Assembly: GCF_001307155.1 (NCBI RefSeq)
Contig: NZ_CP012830.1
Location: 6,074,501 to 6,138,500 of the forward strand
Source of the DNA: Pseudomonas fluorescens
Lineage (GTDB): Bacteria > Pseudomonadota > Gammaproteobacteria > Pseudomonadales > Pseudomonadaceae
DNA: 64,000 nucleotides
Direction: 5' to 3'
Shown: piece by piece, positions 24,472 through 33,384 of the stretch
Layout: the number at the start of each line of letters is the position of its first letter
Numbering within the stretch: position 1 is the stretch's first letter
Made by a program: the position numbers and the translations under genes
Notes under the pieces: generated by a model
Databases searched by the model: none
What the model was told of the DNA's origin: nothing
What the model saw: the letters and a program-made list of their open reading frames with translations, nothing else

Positions 24472-25518
24472 ATGGACGAAGCCAAACTCAATGACTTCAT
24501 GGGCAAGGTGGTTTCCGACATGGGCGGCGCAGCGATGCTCGCGAACATGATCCTGGGCGATGAACTCGGTTTGTACCGGGCGATGGCCGACAGCCAGCCT
24601 GTCACCCCTGAAGAACTGGCCAGCAAGACTGGCTGCAATGCACGACTGTTGCGCGAATGGCTCAGTGCTCACGCAGCCTCTGGCTACATGGAGCACGTCG
24701 ACGGAAAATTCCGCCTGCCAGAAGAACAAGCCCTGGCGCTGGCGATCGAGGACTCACCGGTTTATGTCCCGGGCGGCGCCGCAGTGATTGCCTCGTTTTA
24801 CCATGACAAAGACAAACTGATCGCCGCCATGCGTGGCAATGGTGCCCTCGCCTGGGGCGATCACCACAGCTGCATGTTCAAAGGCACCGAACGCTTCTTC
24901 AGACCCGGCTACCGCGCACACCTGGTCGGCGAGTGGTTACCTGCGCTTGAAGGCGTGGTGGACAAACTGAAAGCCGGGGCCAAGGTCGCGGATGTCGGTT
25001 GCGGCCACGGCGCTTCAACGGTGGTCATGGCCAAAGCGTTCCCGGCCTCCAATTTTGTCGGCTTCGACTATCACGCGCCATCCATCACCACTGCTACCCA
25101 ACGCGCTGAAGAAGGTGGCGTGGCCGATAGTGCTCGCTTCGTTCAGAGTACCGCCAAGAACTTTCCGGGCAATGACTACGATTTGATCTGTTACTTCGAT
25201 TGCCTCCACGACATGGGCGACCCGGTGGGCGCTGCCAAACACGCCTATCAGGCGCTCAAGCCCGACGGGACGGTGCTGTTGGTGGAGCCGTATGCCAATG
25301 ACCATCTCGACGAAAACGCGACTCCGGTAGGACGGCTGTTCTACGCCGCGTCTACGTTCATCTGCACGCCTAACTCGTTGTCTCAGGAAGTCGGCCTGGG
25401 GCTCGGGGCTCAAGCGGGGGAAGCACGGCTGCGGGATGTATTCACCCAGGCCGGATTCACGCATTTCCGCCGGGCAGCAGAGACACCGTTCAACCTGATT
25501 CTGGAGGCGCGTAAATAA
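24472..25518 (+). CDS. SAM-dependent methyltransferase with N-terminal winged helix
   Basis: This 348-residue class I methyltransferase has the SAM-binding motif VADVGCGHGAST (about residue 169) after an N-terminal winged-helix dimerisation domain (residues 1-85, with TPEELASKTGCNARLLREWL). That architecture is like plant O-methyltransferases and mycobacterial Rv2258c-type proteins. The start at 24472 has AGGAGG 6-7 bp upstream. Acceptor substrate unknown, and neighbours give no pathway hint. Confidence 0.87.
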   Translation: MDEAKLNDFMGKVVSDMGGAAMLANMILGDELGLYRAMADSQPVTPEELASKTGCNARLLREWLSAHAASGYMEHVDGKFRLPEEQALALAIEDSPVYVPGGAAVIASFYHDKDKLIAAMRGNGALAWGDHHSCMFKGTERFFRPGYRAHLVGEWLPALEGVVDKLKAGAKVADVGCGHGASTVVMAKAFPASNFVGFDYHAPSITTATQRAEEGGVADSARFVQSTAKNFPGNDYDLICYFDCLHDMGDPVGAAKHAYQALKPDGTVLLVEPYANDHLDENATPVGRLFYAASTFICTPNSLSQEVGLGLGAQAGEARLRDVFTQAGFTHFRRAAETPFNLILEARK

Positions 25519-25536
25519 TCGCGGGAGTATGCCTCG

Positions 25537-25567
25537 GGCATGGCGCTGAGAGGGACAGCGCCATGCC
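25537..25567. terminator. Bidirectional hairpin between convergent genes
   Basis: A perfect 12-bp stem GGCATGGCGCTG / CAGCGCCATGCC surrounds the 7-nt loop AGAGGGA. It lies between the convergent methyltransferase and TauE genes and lacks a clear T-tract. Confidence 0.65.
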
Positions 25568-25572
25568 GGGGA

Positions 25573-26364
25573 TCAAAACACTAATTTGTAGCCGATGAAC
25601 ACCAGCATGACCGCCAGGCAAGGACGCAGCACACCGTCGGAAATTTTTCCGGTCAGGTGACTGCCGATATAGATCCCCGGCAACGACCCCATCAGCAGAA
25701 AGCCCAGCAGGTGCCAATCCATATTGCCCATGCTCGCATGCCCCAGTCCCGCAACCAGGGTCAGCGGTACGGCGTGGGCGATTTCTGTGCCGACCAGGCG
25801 TTTGGTTGCCAGGAACGGGTACAGGATGAACAGCGCCACAGTTCCCAGGGCGCCGGCACCGATGGAGGTCAAAGCGACCATCGCACCGAGTATCGCGCCC
25901 GTGACGATGGTCAGCAGGTTCAGGTTCCGGTTACTGAGGTGGTAATGATCGCCCGCATGTTTTTGGGCAAACGCCAAGAGCTGGCGCTTGAAAAAAATAG
26001 CCAGCGCCGTCAGCAGCAATACAAAGCCCAACGCCTGCTTGATAACGGTATTGGTCGCGTGCGGATCCGTGTTGAGGTATTTCAGGAACAACAAGGTCAT
26101 GACAACGGCAGGCACACTGCCCAACGTCAGCCAGCCGGTAATTTTCCAGTCGATGTTGCGGTGCTTTTGATGAACCAGCACACCACCGGACTTGGTGATC
26201 GCGGCATACAACAAATCAGTCCCGACGGCCGTGGCCGGGTTGATGCCGAACCATAGAAGGATCGGCGTCATCAACGAGCCTCCCCCCACACCGGTCATTC
26301 CGACAACGAACCCGACAACCAAGCCTGCGACTACAAAACCCAAATTACCGAAGTCCATTGCCAT
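25573..26364 (-). CDS. TauE/SafE-family membrane permease
   Basis: This 263-residue inner-membrane protein has about eight hydrophobic segments. The two family repeats are visible: VVGFVVGMTGVGGGSLMTPIL near the N-terminus and GAILGAMVALTSIGAGALGTVAL in the middle. TauE/SafE proteins are proposed exporters or importers of sulfite, sulfoacetate or other organic anions. The substrate here is unknown. It stands alone, convergent with the methyltransferase. Two starts (residues 1 and 3) are possible. Confidence 0.9.
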   Translation of the reverse strand: MAMDFGNLGFVVAGLVVGFVVGMTGVGGGSLMTPILLWFGINPATAVGTDLLYAAITKSGGVLVHQKHRNIDWKITGWLTLGSVPAVVMTLLFLKYLNTDPHATNTVIKQALGFVLLLTALAIFFKRQLLAFAQKHAGDHYHLSNRNLNLLTIVTGAILGAMVALTSIGAGALGTVALFILYPFLATKRLVGTEIAHAVPLTLVAGLGHASMGNMDWHLLGFLLMGSLPGIYIGSHLTGKISDGVLRPCLAVMLVFIGYKLVF

Positions 26365-26694
26365 ACCTTACAAAACCAGCGCGACGACTTAAAAATCTGG
26401 CAGTCAGCATAGCGATTTTTCTTATAACCACTTATACCAATATGATCTGACTTTATAACTTCCCGCCATCAATCGTAGCCGCCAATCCCCCTTGTGCCGT
26501 CAGGGCACTGTCTCCTTGTTGCGCCATGACCGTCTGGCTGAAACGGCAGCCTGTTTGATATTTTTATTTTCACGCATTTGATTTATGAAATAAAACGTGT
26601 CATTTATACATTCCATGGACACGCAACCCGCTGCACCCCCTCGCCAGACCGGAAGGCATTCACCCCCAAACACCCTATCCACGGAGTCAACAAT
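26365..26694. promoter_or_regulatory. Upstream region of the amino-acid ABC operon
   Basis: A 330-bp divergent control region. It is AT-rich at 26395-26460 and 26555-26620 (for example ATTTATGAAATAAAACGTG), consistent with promoters for both TauE and the binding protein. GGAG lies upstream of the ATG at 26695. A short minus-strand frame across it is not supported. Confidence 0.45.
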
Positions 26695-27471
26695 ATGAAC
26701 AAGACCGGACTTCTGGCTGCTCTGGCATTTTGCGCCGTCAGCACCCTGGCCCACGCCGACGAAGACAGCTTGCGTATCGGTATCGAAGCCGCCTACCCGC
26801 CGTTCTCCTTCAAGACCCCGGAAGGCAATATCAGCGGGTTCGACTACGACATCGGCAACGCCCTGTGCGAAGAAATGAAGATCAAATGCCAGTGGGTCAT
26901 CCAGGAATTCGACGGGATGATCCCCTCGTTGAAAGTGCGCAAGATCGACGCGGTGCTGTCGTCGATGTCGATTACCGACGACCGCCTGAAGTCAGTCGAC
27001 TTCAGCGAAAAGTACTACCACACCCCCGGCAAGTTCGCGGCGAAGGCCGGCCAGGCGATCAATGACCCGAAGGTCGATCTCAAAGGCAAGAAACTCGGTG
27101 TGCAACGCTCCTCCACCTACGACCGTTACGCGACCGAGCAACTAGCGCCCGCCGGCGTCGAGGTGGTGCGTTACTCATCGCAAAATGAAGCCTTCCTGGA
27201 CCTGGCCTCGGGCCGACTGGACGCCACCCTCGCCGACATCGTCAACACCAACGAGAGCTTCATCAAGACCCCGGCCGGTAACGGTTTTGCCTTGGTAGGA
27301 CCGGACATCAATGACCCGAAATATTTTGGTCGGGGCGCCGGGATTGCGCTGCGCAAAGGCGATACCGCGAACGCGGCACGCCTGAACACGGCGATTGACG
27401 CGATCCGTGCCAACGGCAAGTACCAGCAGGTCATGGCCAAGTACTTCGCGTTCGATATCTACGGCGAATAA
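26695..27471 (+). CDS. Polar amino-acid ABC transporter substrate-binding protein
   Basis: This 258-residue periplasmic binding protein of the HisJ/ArgT/AotJ type has a signal peptide (MNKTGLLAALAFCAVSTLAHA, cleavage before DEDS). Conserved blocks are LRIGIEAAYPPFSFKTPEG, GFDYDIGNALCEEM and DAVLSSMSITDDRLKSVDF, whose DxxxxSMSIT pattern is typical of basic or polar amino-acid binders. It heads the cluster with two permeases, an M14 deacylase and an ATPase. A hairpin follows it, a common device to give the binding protein higher expression. Confidence 0.92.
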   Translation: MNKTGLLAALAFCAVSTLAHADEDSLRIGIEAAYPPFSFKTPEGNISGFDYDIGNALCEEMKIKCQWVIQEFDGMIPSLKVRKIDAVLSSMSITDDRLKSVDFSEKYYHTPGKFAAKAGQAINDPKVDLKGKKLGVQRSSTYDRYATEQLAPAGVEVVRYSSQNEAFLDLASGRLDATLADIVNTNESFIKTPAGNGFALVGPDINDPKYFGRGAGIALRKGDTANAARLNTAIDAIRANGKYQQVMAKYFAFDIYGE

Positions 27472-27487
27472 GCCTTCCTGTAACGCT

Positions 27488-27516
27488 GGCGTCGGTCTTG
27501 CGCCGACGCCGCTTTT
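27488..27516 (+). terminator. Intra-operon hairpin after the binding-protein gene
   Basis: An 8-bp stem GGCGTCGG / CCGACGCC (27488-27495, 27503-27510) is followed by GCTTTTC. It is probably a partial terminator that reduces read-through into the permease genes. Confidence 0.65.
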
Positions 27517-27564
27517 CTTGCTGGTCCCGCGCGCCTGCCGGCGCTTCGGGTGAGGAACTTCATC

Positions 27565-28254
27565 ATGCTTCACGGCTACGGATCGAGCATTCTCGATGGC
27601 GCCTGGCTGTCGATCAATCTGGCTCTGAGCTCCATGGCACTGGCCATTACCCTGGGCCTGATCGGCGCGACGTTTCGCCTCTCGCCGCTCAAATGGTTGT
27701 CGACGCTGGGCGAAGGCTACACCACGGTGATTCGCGGTATCCCCGACCTGGTACTGATTCTGCTGATTTTCTACGGCGGCCAGGACCTGGTGAATCGCAT
27801 CGCCCTCGGGCTCGGTTACACCCACTACATCGACATCAACCCGTTTGTGGCGGGTGTCTGCACCATGGGCTTCATCTTTGGCGCCTACCTCTCGGAAACC
27901 TTTCGCGGCGCCTTCATGGCGATCCCGCAAGGTCAGGCTGAAGCCGGAGCGGCCTATGGCATGAGCAGCGCCCAGGTGTTCTGGCGGATTCTGGTGCCGC
28001 AGATGATTCGCTTCGCGATCCCCGGCTTCACCAACAACTGGCTGGTGCTGACCAAATCCACGGCGTTGATATCGGTGATCGGCCTGCAGGACATGATGTT
28101 CAAGGCCAAGAACGCTGCCGACGCGACCCACGAACCCTTTACGTTTTTCCTCGCGGTGGCGGCGCTGTACCTGGTGCTGACCAGCGTCTCGTTGCTGGTG
28201 CTGCGCGCATTGGAAAAACACTACTCGGTCGGCATCAAAGCCGCCGTTTTGTGA
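27565..28254 (+). CDS. Polar amino-acid ABC transporter permease (HisQ/AotQ type)
   Basis: This 229-residue inner-membrane permease has the HisM/HisQ topology of about five membrane segments. It carries the EAA-loop signature AEAGAAYGMSSAQVFWRILVPQMIRFAIPG, which contacts the ATPase. The ATG at 27565 (after GAGGA) is preferred to the GTG at 27550. It pairs with the next permease. The order binding protein, permease, permease resembles the histidine or arginine/ornithine transporter loci. Confidence 0.92.
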   Translation: MLHGYGSSILDGAWLSINLALSSMALAITLGLIGATFRLSPLKWLSTLGEGYTTVIRGIPDLVLILLIFYGGQDLVNRIALGLGYTHYIDINPFVAGVCTMGFIFGAYLSETFRGAFMAIPQGQAEAGAAYGMSSAQVFWRILVPQMIRFAIPGFTNNWLVLTKSTALISVIGLQDMMFKAKNAADATHEPFTFFLAVAALYLVLTSVSLLVLRALEKHYSVGIKAAVL

Positions 28255-28271
28255 GTGGGAGCGAACCGACC

Positions 28272-28967
28272 ATGCTCGACTACAACCTGATCTGGGAAAA
28301 CCTGCCGCTGTATTTCAGTGGCGCGTTATTGACCCTCAAAGTACTGCTGATTTCCCTGGCTTTTGGCCTGATGTTGGCCATTCCACTGGCATTGATGCGC
28401 GTCTCCCGCTCGCCGCTGATTAACTTCCCGGCCTGGCTCTACACCTACGCCATTCGTGGCACGCCGATGCTGGTGCAGCTGTTTTTGATCTATTACGGCC
28501 TGGCACAGTTTGAAGCGGTACGCCAAAGCGTGCTCTGGCCATACCTGTCCAGCGCGACCTTTTGCGCCTGCCTGGCCTTTGCGATCAACACCAGTGCCTA
28601 TAGCGCAGAGCTGCTGGCCGGCAGTCTGAAGTCCACCCCCAACGGCGAGATCGAAGCCGCCAAGGCGATGGGCATGTCACGCCTGACCCTGTACCGCCGC
28701 ATTCTGCTGCCGTCGGCCCTGCGCCGGGCGTTGCCGCAGTACAGCAATGAAGTGCTGATGATGCTGCAGACCACCAGCCTGGCGTCGATCGTCACCCTGG
28801 TCGACATCACTGGTGCGGCGCGCACGGTCAGCTCGCGGTTCTACCTGCCGTTCGAAGCGTTCATCACTGCCGGCCTGATCTACCTGGCCCTGACCTTCAT
28901 TCTCGTGCGTCTGTTCAAGCTCGCCGAACGTCACTGGCTGGCGTACCTGGCCCCACGCAAGCACTAA
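28272..28967 (+). CDS. Polar amino-acid ABC transporter permease (HisM/AotM type)
   Basis: This 231-residue second permease has the EAA loop IEAAKAMGMSRLTLYRRILLPSALRRALP and about five membrane segments. The internal segment YAIRGTPMLVQLFLIYYGL is typical of HisM. The ATG at 28272, 8 bp after GGGAG, is chosen over an in-frame start inside the end of the previous gene. It forms the heterodimeric channel with the upstream permease. Confidence 0.92.
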   Translation: MLDYNLIWENLPLYFSGALLTLKVLLISLAFGLMLAIPLALMRVSRSPLINFPAWLYTYAIRGTPMLVQLFLIYYGLAQFEAVRQSVLWPYLSSATFCACLAFAINTSAYSAELLAGSLKSTPNGEIEAAKAMGMSRLTLYRRILLPSALRRALPQYSNEVLMMLQTTSLASIVTLVDITGAARTVSSRFYLPFEAFITAGLIYLALTFILVRLFKLAERHWLAYLAPRKH

Positions 28968-28976
28968 GGAAATCCC

Positions 28977-30089
28977 ATGGAGCACATTCACTACGTTCTA
29001 CCCTGGAGCGCCTGCGGCACTGAACGCACGCTGTCGCTGTTTCGATTTGGCAGCGGCTCGCGCAAGGCCTACATCCAGGCATCGCTGCATGCCGACGAAC
29101 TGCCTGGCATGCGCGTCGCCGTCGAACTCAAGCGCCGTCTGCGCGAGCTGGAATTACAAGGCCGCCTGACCGGCGTGATCGAACTGGTGCCGATGGCCAA
29201 TCCGATCGGCATCGGGCAAATGTTCCAGGCCACCCATCAAGGGCGCTTCGAGTTCAACAGCGGCAAGAACTTCAACCGTGACTTCCCGGAGCTGGCCGAA
29301 GCCGTGGCCGTGCACCTGAAGGGCCAGCTGGGCGAGGATGCCGAGGCCAACGTGGCGCTGATCCGGCGTGCCATGATTGAAGTCATTGCCGACATGCCGC
29401 TGGCCGAATCGGAACTCGACGGCCTGCGCCGCCTGCTGTTGCAGCACGCCTGCGACGCCGATGTGGTGCTGGACCTGCACTGCGATTTCGAGTCGATCAT
29501 GTTGCTGTACGCCCTGCCGCAAAACTGGCCGCGCCTGCGTTCACTGGCCGCACGCCTGAACGCTGAAGCCGTTCTGCTGGCCGAGGACGCCGGCGGCAAT
29601 GCCTTCGACGAAGGCTGCGCGATTCCCTGGTTGCGTCTGTCCGAACTGTTCCCGCTGGCGAACATTCCGCTGGCCTGCGTGGCGACCACCATCGAACTGC
29701 GCGGCATGGCCGACACCGAACGCGAGCCGTGCATGGCCAGTGCCGAGCAAATCCTCGGCTACCTGGCCGAACAGGGCCTGATCAGCGGCGACTGGCCAGA
29801 CGCGCCAGCCACCTGCTGCGACGCTACGCCCTTCGCCGGTGCGCAATACGCCTATGCGCCACACCCCGGTGTGGTGAGTTTTCTGCAACCGTTGGGTGCC
29901 CGGGTCTCGGTCGGCGACCCGCTGTTCGAAGTGATCGACCCGCTGACCGATCGCCACAGCGTGGTGAAGGCCAGCACCGACGGCATCCTTTATGCCCGCG
30001 AACGCCTGCGCTTTGCCCAACCGGGTTTGTGGCTGGCCAAGGTCGCAGGCTCTACCCCCATTCGCCAGGGTCGCTTGCTCAGCGACTGA
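28977..30089 (+). CDS. M14 succinylglutamate desuccinylase/aspartoacylase family deacylase
   Basis: This 370-residue zinc carboxypeptidase-like amidohydrolase shows the metal ligands: His38 and Glu41 in SLHADELPG and His168 in VLDLHCDFES. The substrate-carboxylate Asn-Arg pair is in GKNFNRDF. The C-terminal part (about 275-370) is a small barrel with GVVSFLQPLGARVSVGDPLF. It sits between permease and ATPase genes of an amino-acid importer. It is therefore reasonable to infer that the transporter takes up an N-acyl amino acid and this enzyme removes the acyl group in the cytoplasm (no signal peptide). Substrate unknown. Confidence 0.88.
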   Translation: MEHIHYVLPWSACGTERTLSLFRFGSGSRKAYIQASLHADELPGMRVAVELKRRLRELELQGRLTGVIELVPMANPIGIGQMFQATHQGRFEFNSGKNFNRDFPELAEAVAVHLKGQLGEDAEANVALIRRAMIEVIADMPLAESELDGLRRLLLQHACDADVVLDLHCDFESIMLLYALPQNWPRLRSLAARLNAEAVLLAEDAGGNAFDEGCAIPWLRLSELFPLANIPLACVATTIELRGMADTEREPCMASAEQILGYLAEQGLISGDWPDAPATCCDATPFAGAQYAYAPHPGVVSFLQPLGARVSVGDPLFEVIDPLTDRHSVVKASTDGILYARERLRFAQPGLWLAKVAGSTPIRQGRLLSD

Positions 30090-30107
30090 CTCAAGAGAAC
30101 CGACACC

Positions 30108-30872
30108 ATGAACACACTTGAAATTCAGGACCTGCACAAACGCTACGGCACTCACGAAGTGCTCAAGGGCGTATCCCTGGAAGCCAAAGCCGGCGACGTG
30201 ATCAGCATCATCGGCTCCAGTGGCTCGGGTAAAAGCACCTTCCTGCGCTGCATCAACCTGCTGGAGCAACCCAACTCGGGCAACATCCTGCTCAATGGCG
30301 AGCAGTTGAAACTGGTCGCCAACAAGACCGGCGGGCTCAAGGCCGCCGAGCCAAAACAGCTGCAACGCATGCGCTCGCGGCTGGCAATGGTGTTTCAGCA
30401 TTTCAACCTCTGGTCGCACATGAGCGCCCTTGAAAACGTCATGGAAGCGCCGGTGCATGTGCTGGGCCTGGACAAGAAACTCGCCCGGGAAAAAGCCGAA
30501 CACTACCTGAACAAGGTCGGCGTGGCCCATCGCATGGGCGCTTATCCAGCGCACATGTCGGGTGGCGAGCAGCAGCGCGTGGCGATTGCTCGCGCACTGG
30601 CGATGGAGCCGGAAGTGATGTTGTTCGATGAACCGACTTCAGCCCTCGACCCGGAGCTGGTTGGCGAAGTGCTTAAAGTCATGCAGGACCTGGCCCTGGA
30701 AGGCCGGACCATGGTGGTGGTGACCCACGAAATGGGTTTTGCCAGGGAGGTGTCGAACCAACTGGTGTTCCTGCACAAAGGTCAGGTCGAAGAACGTGGC
30801 AACCCGCGTGAAGTGCTGGTCAACCCACAGTCCGAACGCCTCCAGCAGTTCTTGGCCGGCAGCCTGAAGTAA
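30108..30872 (+). CDS. Polar amino-acid ABC transporter ATP-binding protein
   Basis: This 254-residue ATPase is of the HisP/ArtP/AotP type. Walker A is GSSGSGKST (36-44), the signature is SGGEQQR (151-157), Walker B is MLFDEP (171-176) and the H-loop is in VTHEMGF. It energises the permease pair upstream. It begins 18 bp after the deacylase gene and completes the transporter. It is closely similar to the ATPase half of the fused protein at 61.4-63.4 kb. Confidence 0.95.
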   Translation: MNTLEIQDLHKRYGTHEVLKGVSLEAKAGDVISIIGSSGSGKSTFLRCINLLEQPNSGNILLNGEQLKLVANKTGGLKAAEPKQLQRMRSRLAMVFQHFNLWSHMSALENVMEAPVHVLGLDKKLAREKAEHYLNKVGVAHRMGAYPAHMSGGEQQRVAIARALAMEPEVMLFDEPTSALDPELVGEVLKVMQDLALEGRTMVVVTHEMGFAREVSNQLVFLHKGQVEERGNPREVLVNPQSERLQQFLAGSLK

Positions 30873-30879
30873 GCCGCTC

Positions 30880-30915
30880 GCCGACCGTTCCGGGTGCTGC
30901 ACGCCAACGGTCGGC
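30880..30915 (+). terminator. Hairpin after the ABC transporter operon
   Basis: A perfect 10-bp stem GCCGACCGTT / AACGGTCGGC with a 16-nt loop lies 8 bp after the ATPase stop. No T-tract follows, so termination may be partial. Confidence 0.5.
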
Positions 30916-30992
30916 TTCGGATACACTGGCGCGCACTCATGTCAGGGACCAGACCTGATCCCTTCCAACCTCCTGCGGATGTTGAGCCGGTT

Positions 30993-31901
30993 ATGCCTAC
31001 TCCTTCGAAAAACACCACGGTCTACGCCGCGCCGGTCATGCGCAAACTGGCAGAAATTCTTGCCGACTTGCAGCCGTCACTGCGCAAGGTGGCAGACTTC
31101 ATCCTGCGTCATCCGCTGAAAGCCGCGACACTGACCATCGAAGAGATGGCCCATGAAACCTCCACCTCACCAGCGGCGGTCAACCGTCTGGCCAAGGCGT
31201 TGGACCTGGGCGGTTACAGCGGCATGAAAGCCGAACTGGTCGCAACCTTGCAGCAGATGGTCTCCCCGGTGGACAAACTGCGTAACGAGCTGGCGCACCG
31301 CCCCGGTGGTGCGTTCGGGCTGCATGAGCAGATCCAGAGCGCCACCAGCAACCTTGGCACCGCCGGCACCAACAATCACCCCGACACCTTCGAAGCCGTG
31401 GTCACCTGCCTGATCGAGGCGCGCAAGATCTACATCCTCGGGTTTGGCAACAGTGTCTACATGGCCGGTCTCGCGGCCTCGACACTGATGCCGTTCTGCG
31501 CCGACGCCACGGCGATCAGCATGGAAGGCGGCAACGAAAACGCCGCCTATCGACTGGCTGCGATTACCGATCAGGACGTGCTGCTGGCGATCTCGCTGCC
31601 GCGCTATTCCCTCGACACCCTGCAACTGTCGCGTTTTGCCCATGAGCGTGGCGCGACGGTGCTGGCGATCACCGACTCGCCCGCCTCCCCCCTGACTCAC
31701 ATTGCTCAGCACGTGTTGTTTGCGCCAGCCGACCACCCGGTGCTGACCAGTTCCAATATCGCGGTACTGGCGCTGATCGAAGGTTTGGTCGCCGGCGTGA
31801 TGGCGCGTAACAAAGAAGCGGTGAAGCTGGCGACCGAACTCACTGAAAGCGTGATGAATTACCTGCACATTCCCGGCAGCAGCAAAACCTCGAAAAAGTG
31901 A
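30993..31901 (+). CDS. RpiR-family transcriptional regulator (HTH + SIS)
   Basis: This regulator of about 302 residues has an RpiR helix-turn-helix (LTIEEMAHETSTSPAAVNRLAKALDLGGYSGMK) and a SIS domain (about 120-270; IYILGFGNSVYMAGLAAS, ISLPRYSLDTLQLSRFAHERG). Starts at 30894 (GTG), 30939 and 30993 are all in frame. 30993 is chosen because the helix-turn-helix follows at the usual distance; none has a strong ribosome binding site. It follows the transporter/deacylase operon on the same strand and probably regulates it. Confidence 0.87.
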   Translation: MPTPSKNTTVYAAPVMRKLAEILADLQPSLRKVADFILRHPLKAATLTIEEMAHETSTSPAAVNRLAKALDLGGYSGMKAELVATLQQMVSPVDKLRNELAHRPGGAFGLHEQIQSATSNLGTAGTNNHPDTFEAVVTCLIEARKIYILGFGNSVYMAGLAASTLMPFCADATAISMEGGNENAAYRLAAITDQDVLLAISLPRYSLDTLQLSRFAHERGATVLAITDSPASPLTHIAQHVLFAPADHPVLTSSNIAVLALIEGLVAGVMARNKEAVKLATELTESVMNYLHIPGSSKTSKK

Positions 31902-31910
31902 GACGGCGGG

Positions 31911-32225
31911 TCACAGCCACCAGCGCAGCAGGAAAAAGAAGCCCATGCTCAGCAGCATGCTGATCAGGGTACTGCGGGTGTAGAGCACCAGGCCGATGGC
32001 GACCAGTGAACTGATCAGGTACGGATTGTCGTACTGCAGATTCAGTTGATGGTCGGGCATGAACACGATCGGCCCGCAGATCGCCGTGAGCATGCCCGGC
32101 ACCGCAAACCCGAGAAATTGCCGCGCATTGCTGCTCAGGCGCACGGGCAACCGTGGTTCAAGGAACACATACCGGTTAAGAAAAACCAGCATGCCCATTC
32201 CGAAAATAACCGCCCAGACCATCAT
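31911..32225 (-). CDS. azlD: AzlD-family branched-chain amino-acid transport protein
   Basis: This 104-residue membrane protein has about four hydrophobic segments (LTAICGPIVFM, NPYLISSLVAIGLVLYTRSTL). AzlD is the small partner of AzlC in exporters of branched-chain or related amino acids. Its ATG overlaps the azlC stop (32222-32225), which supports the pair. Converges with the RpiR gene 9 bp away. Confidence 0.9.
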   Translation of the reverse strand: MMVWAVIFGMGMLVFLNRYVFLEPRLPVRLSSNARQFLGFAVPGMLTAICGPIVFMPDHQLNLQYDNPYLISSLVAIGLVLYTRSTLISMLLSMGFFFLLRWWL

Positions 32226-32920
32226 GTGCGCGCTCCATAAAACTTGTTGCAGACAAACCCGGCACTCATCCCCAGCAAGCCGGCCAGCACCAACGCCGAG
32301 CCCAAGTGCCAGTAGTTGAAGAGCACCGAGCAGAACAGCGAAACCGCCACGCAGACGACCGTCGGAACGTTGCGCACCACGGGGGTGATCAACGCGATAA
32401 ACGTGGCCGCGATGGAAAAATCCAGGCCCAGGCGTTCAAGGCCCGGAATGCTGCTGCCCAGCACAATCCCGGCGAGGGTGAAGAGGTTCCATGCCACATA
32501 AAAGGTCAGGCCCACCCCGAGGGCGTACCAGCGATTGAACTGCCGTTGGTCAAATTGACTGGTCAGCGCGAACAGCTCGTCGGTGAGCAAAAAGCCCAGC
32601 CCTACCCGCCAGCGACCCGGCAACGGCGAAACCACTGGACGCATGCTCATGCCGTACAGCAGGTGTTGCGAGGTCAGCAGCAAGGTGGTCAGCAGAATAG
32701 AGAAAATCCCGGCGCCGCCCTTGAGCATCCCGATCGCGACCAACTGCGCAGCACCCGCAAAGACGATGCTCGACAAGCCCTGGCCTTGCAGTGGAGTGAG
32801 GTTGGCCTCAATGGCCATCGAACCCGCCAACAGCCCCCATGGCGCAGTCGCCAGGGACAAGGGCATGATGGCAGCGGCACCGCGCAAGAAAGCACTGCGC
32901 GGCAATAGATTGTCAGACAT
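32222..32920 (-). CDS. azlC: AzlC-family branched-chain amino-acid exporter subunit
   Basis: This 232-residue membrane protein of the AzlC/LIV-E family (YgaZ-like) has several hydrophobic helices. Conserved segments are AAIMPLSLATAPWGLLAG, SIVFAGAAQLVAIGML and LTDELFALTSQF. With AzlD it probably exports branched-chain amino acids or their analogues. No Lrp-type regulator is adjacent. Gene order azlC-azlD on the minus strand. Confidence 0.92.
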   Translation of the reverse strand: MSDNLLPRSAFLRGAAAIMPLSLATAPWGLLAGSMAIEANLTPLQGQGLSSIVFAGAAQLVAIGMLKGGAGIFSILLTTLLLTSQHLLYGMSMRPVVSPLPGRWRVGLGFLLTDELFALTSQFDQRQFNRWYALGVGLTFYVAWNLFTLAGIVLGSSIPGLERLGLDFSIAATFIALITPVVRNVPTVVCVAVSLFCSVLFNYWHLGSALVLAGLLGMSAGFVCNKFYGART

Positions 32921-33161
32921 AGCGCTCTACAACGAAGGAAAGGTCGCTAACTGTGTCAGCCGATCAGCCCCCTGTCTTGAACAATCTTGCGTAATTGCAC
33001 ATCCAGGCGCAGGCAGGTGATTGAGCACTGACCGGTAAAAAGTACTGCTCGATAAACATGGCAGCGACAGGAGATGGTCTATTTTTAATGGGTGTCGACT
33101 TCGGGTCGTTTGAGCGCAGGTGAACCTTATCGCCGGATGGCCGGTCGATAGGTGCAACCCA

Positions 33162-33316
33162 GGGTCTGTACGAAAACTCGCCGAGCGGCGATCAGGCAAG
33201 GCAAAAACAGGCGAGGAACGGCTGGGGTCGCACCCGACTTTAGGGACCTAAATGAGCATTCCGAGCCTGTTTTTAACGCAGTCTGGTCGACGCGCAGGCA
33301 GTTTTCGTACAGAGCC
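33162..33316. mobile_element. MITE-like element with 17-bp terminal inverted repeats
   Basis: A 155-bp non-coding element is bounded by GGGTCTGTACGAAAACT (33162-33178) and AGTTTTCGTACAGAGCC (33300-33316), which match at 16 of 17 positions. A second nested pair lies inside (AAAAACAGGC near 33204 against GCCTGTTTTT near 33266). No transposase is encoded and no target-site duplication is evident. It looks like a miniature derivative of a DDE insertion sequence. Confidence 0.72.
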
Positions 33317-33384
33317 TAGCCAGGTTGCCGGTGACCCCGTCGGTGGTAGTAACTGGCCCGTTTTATTCGCTGGAGAACGCTCCC

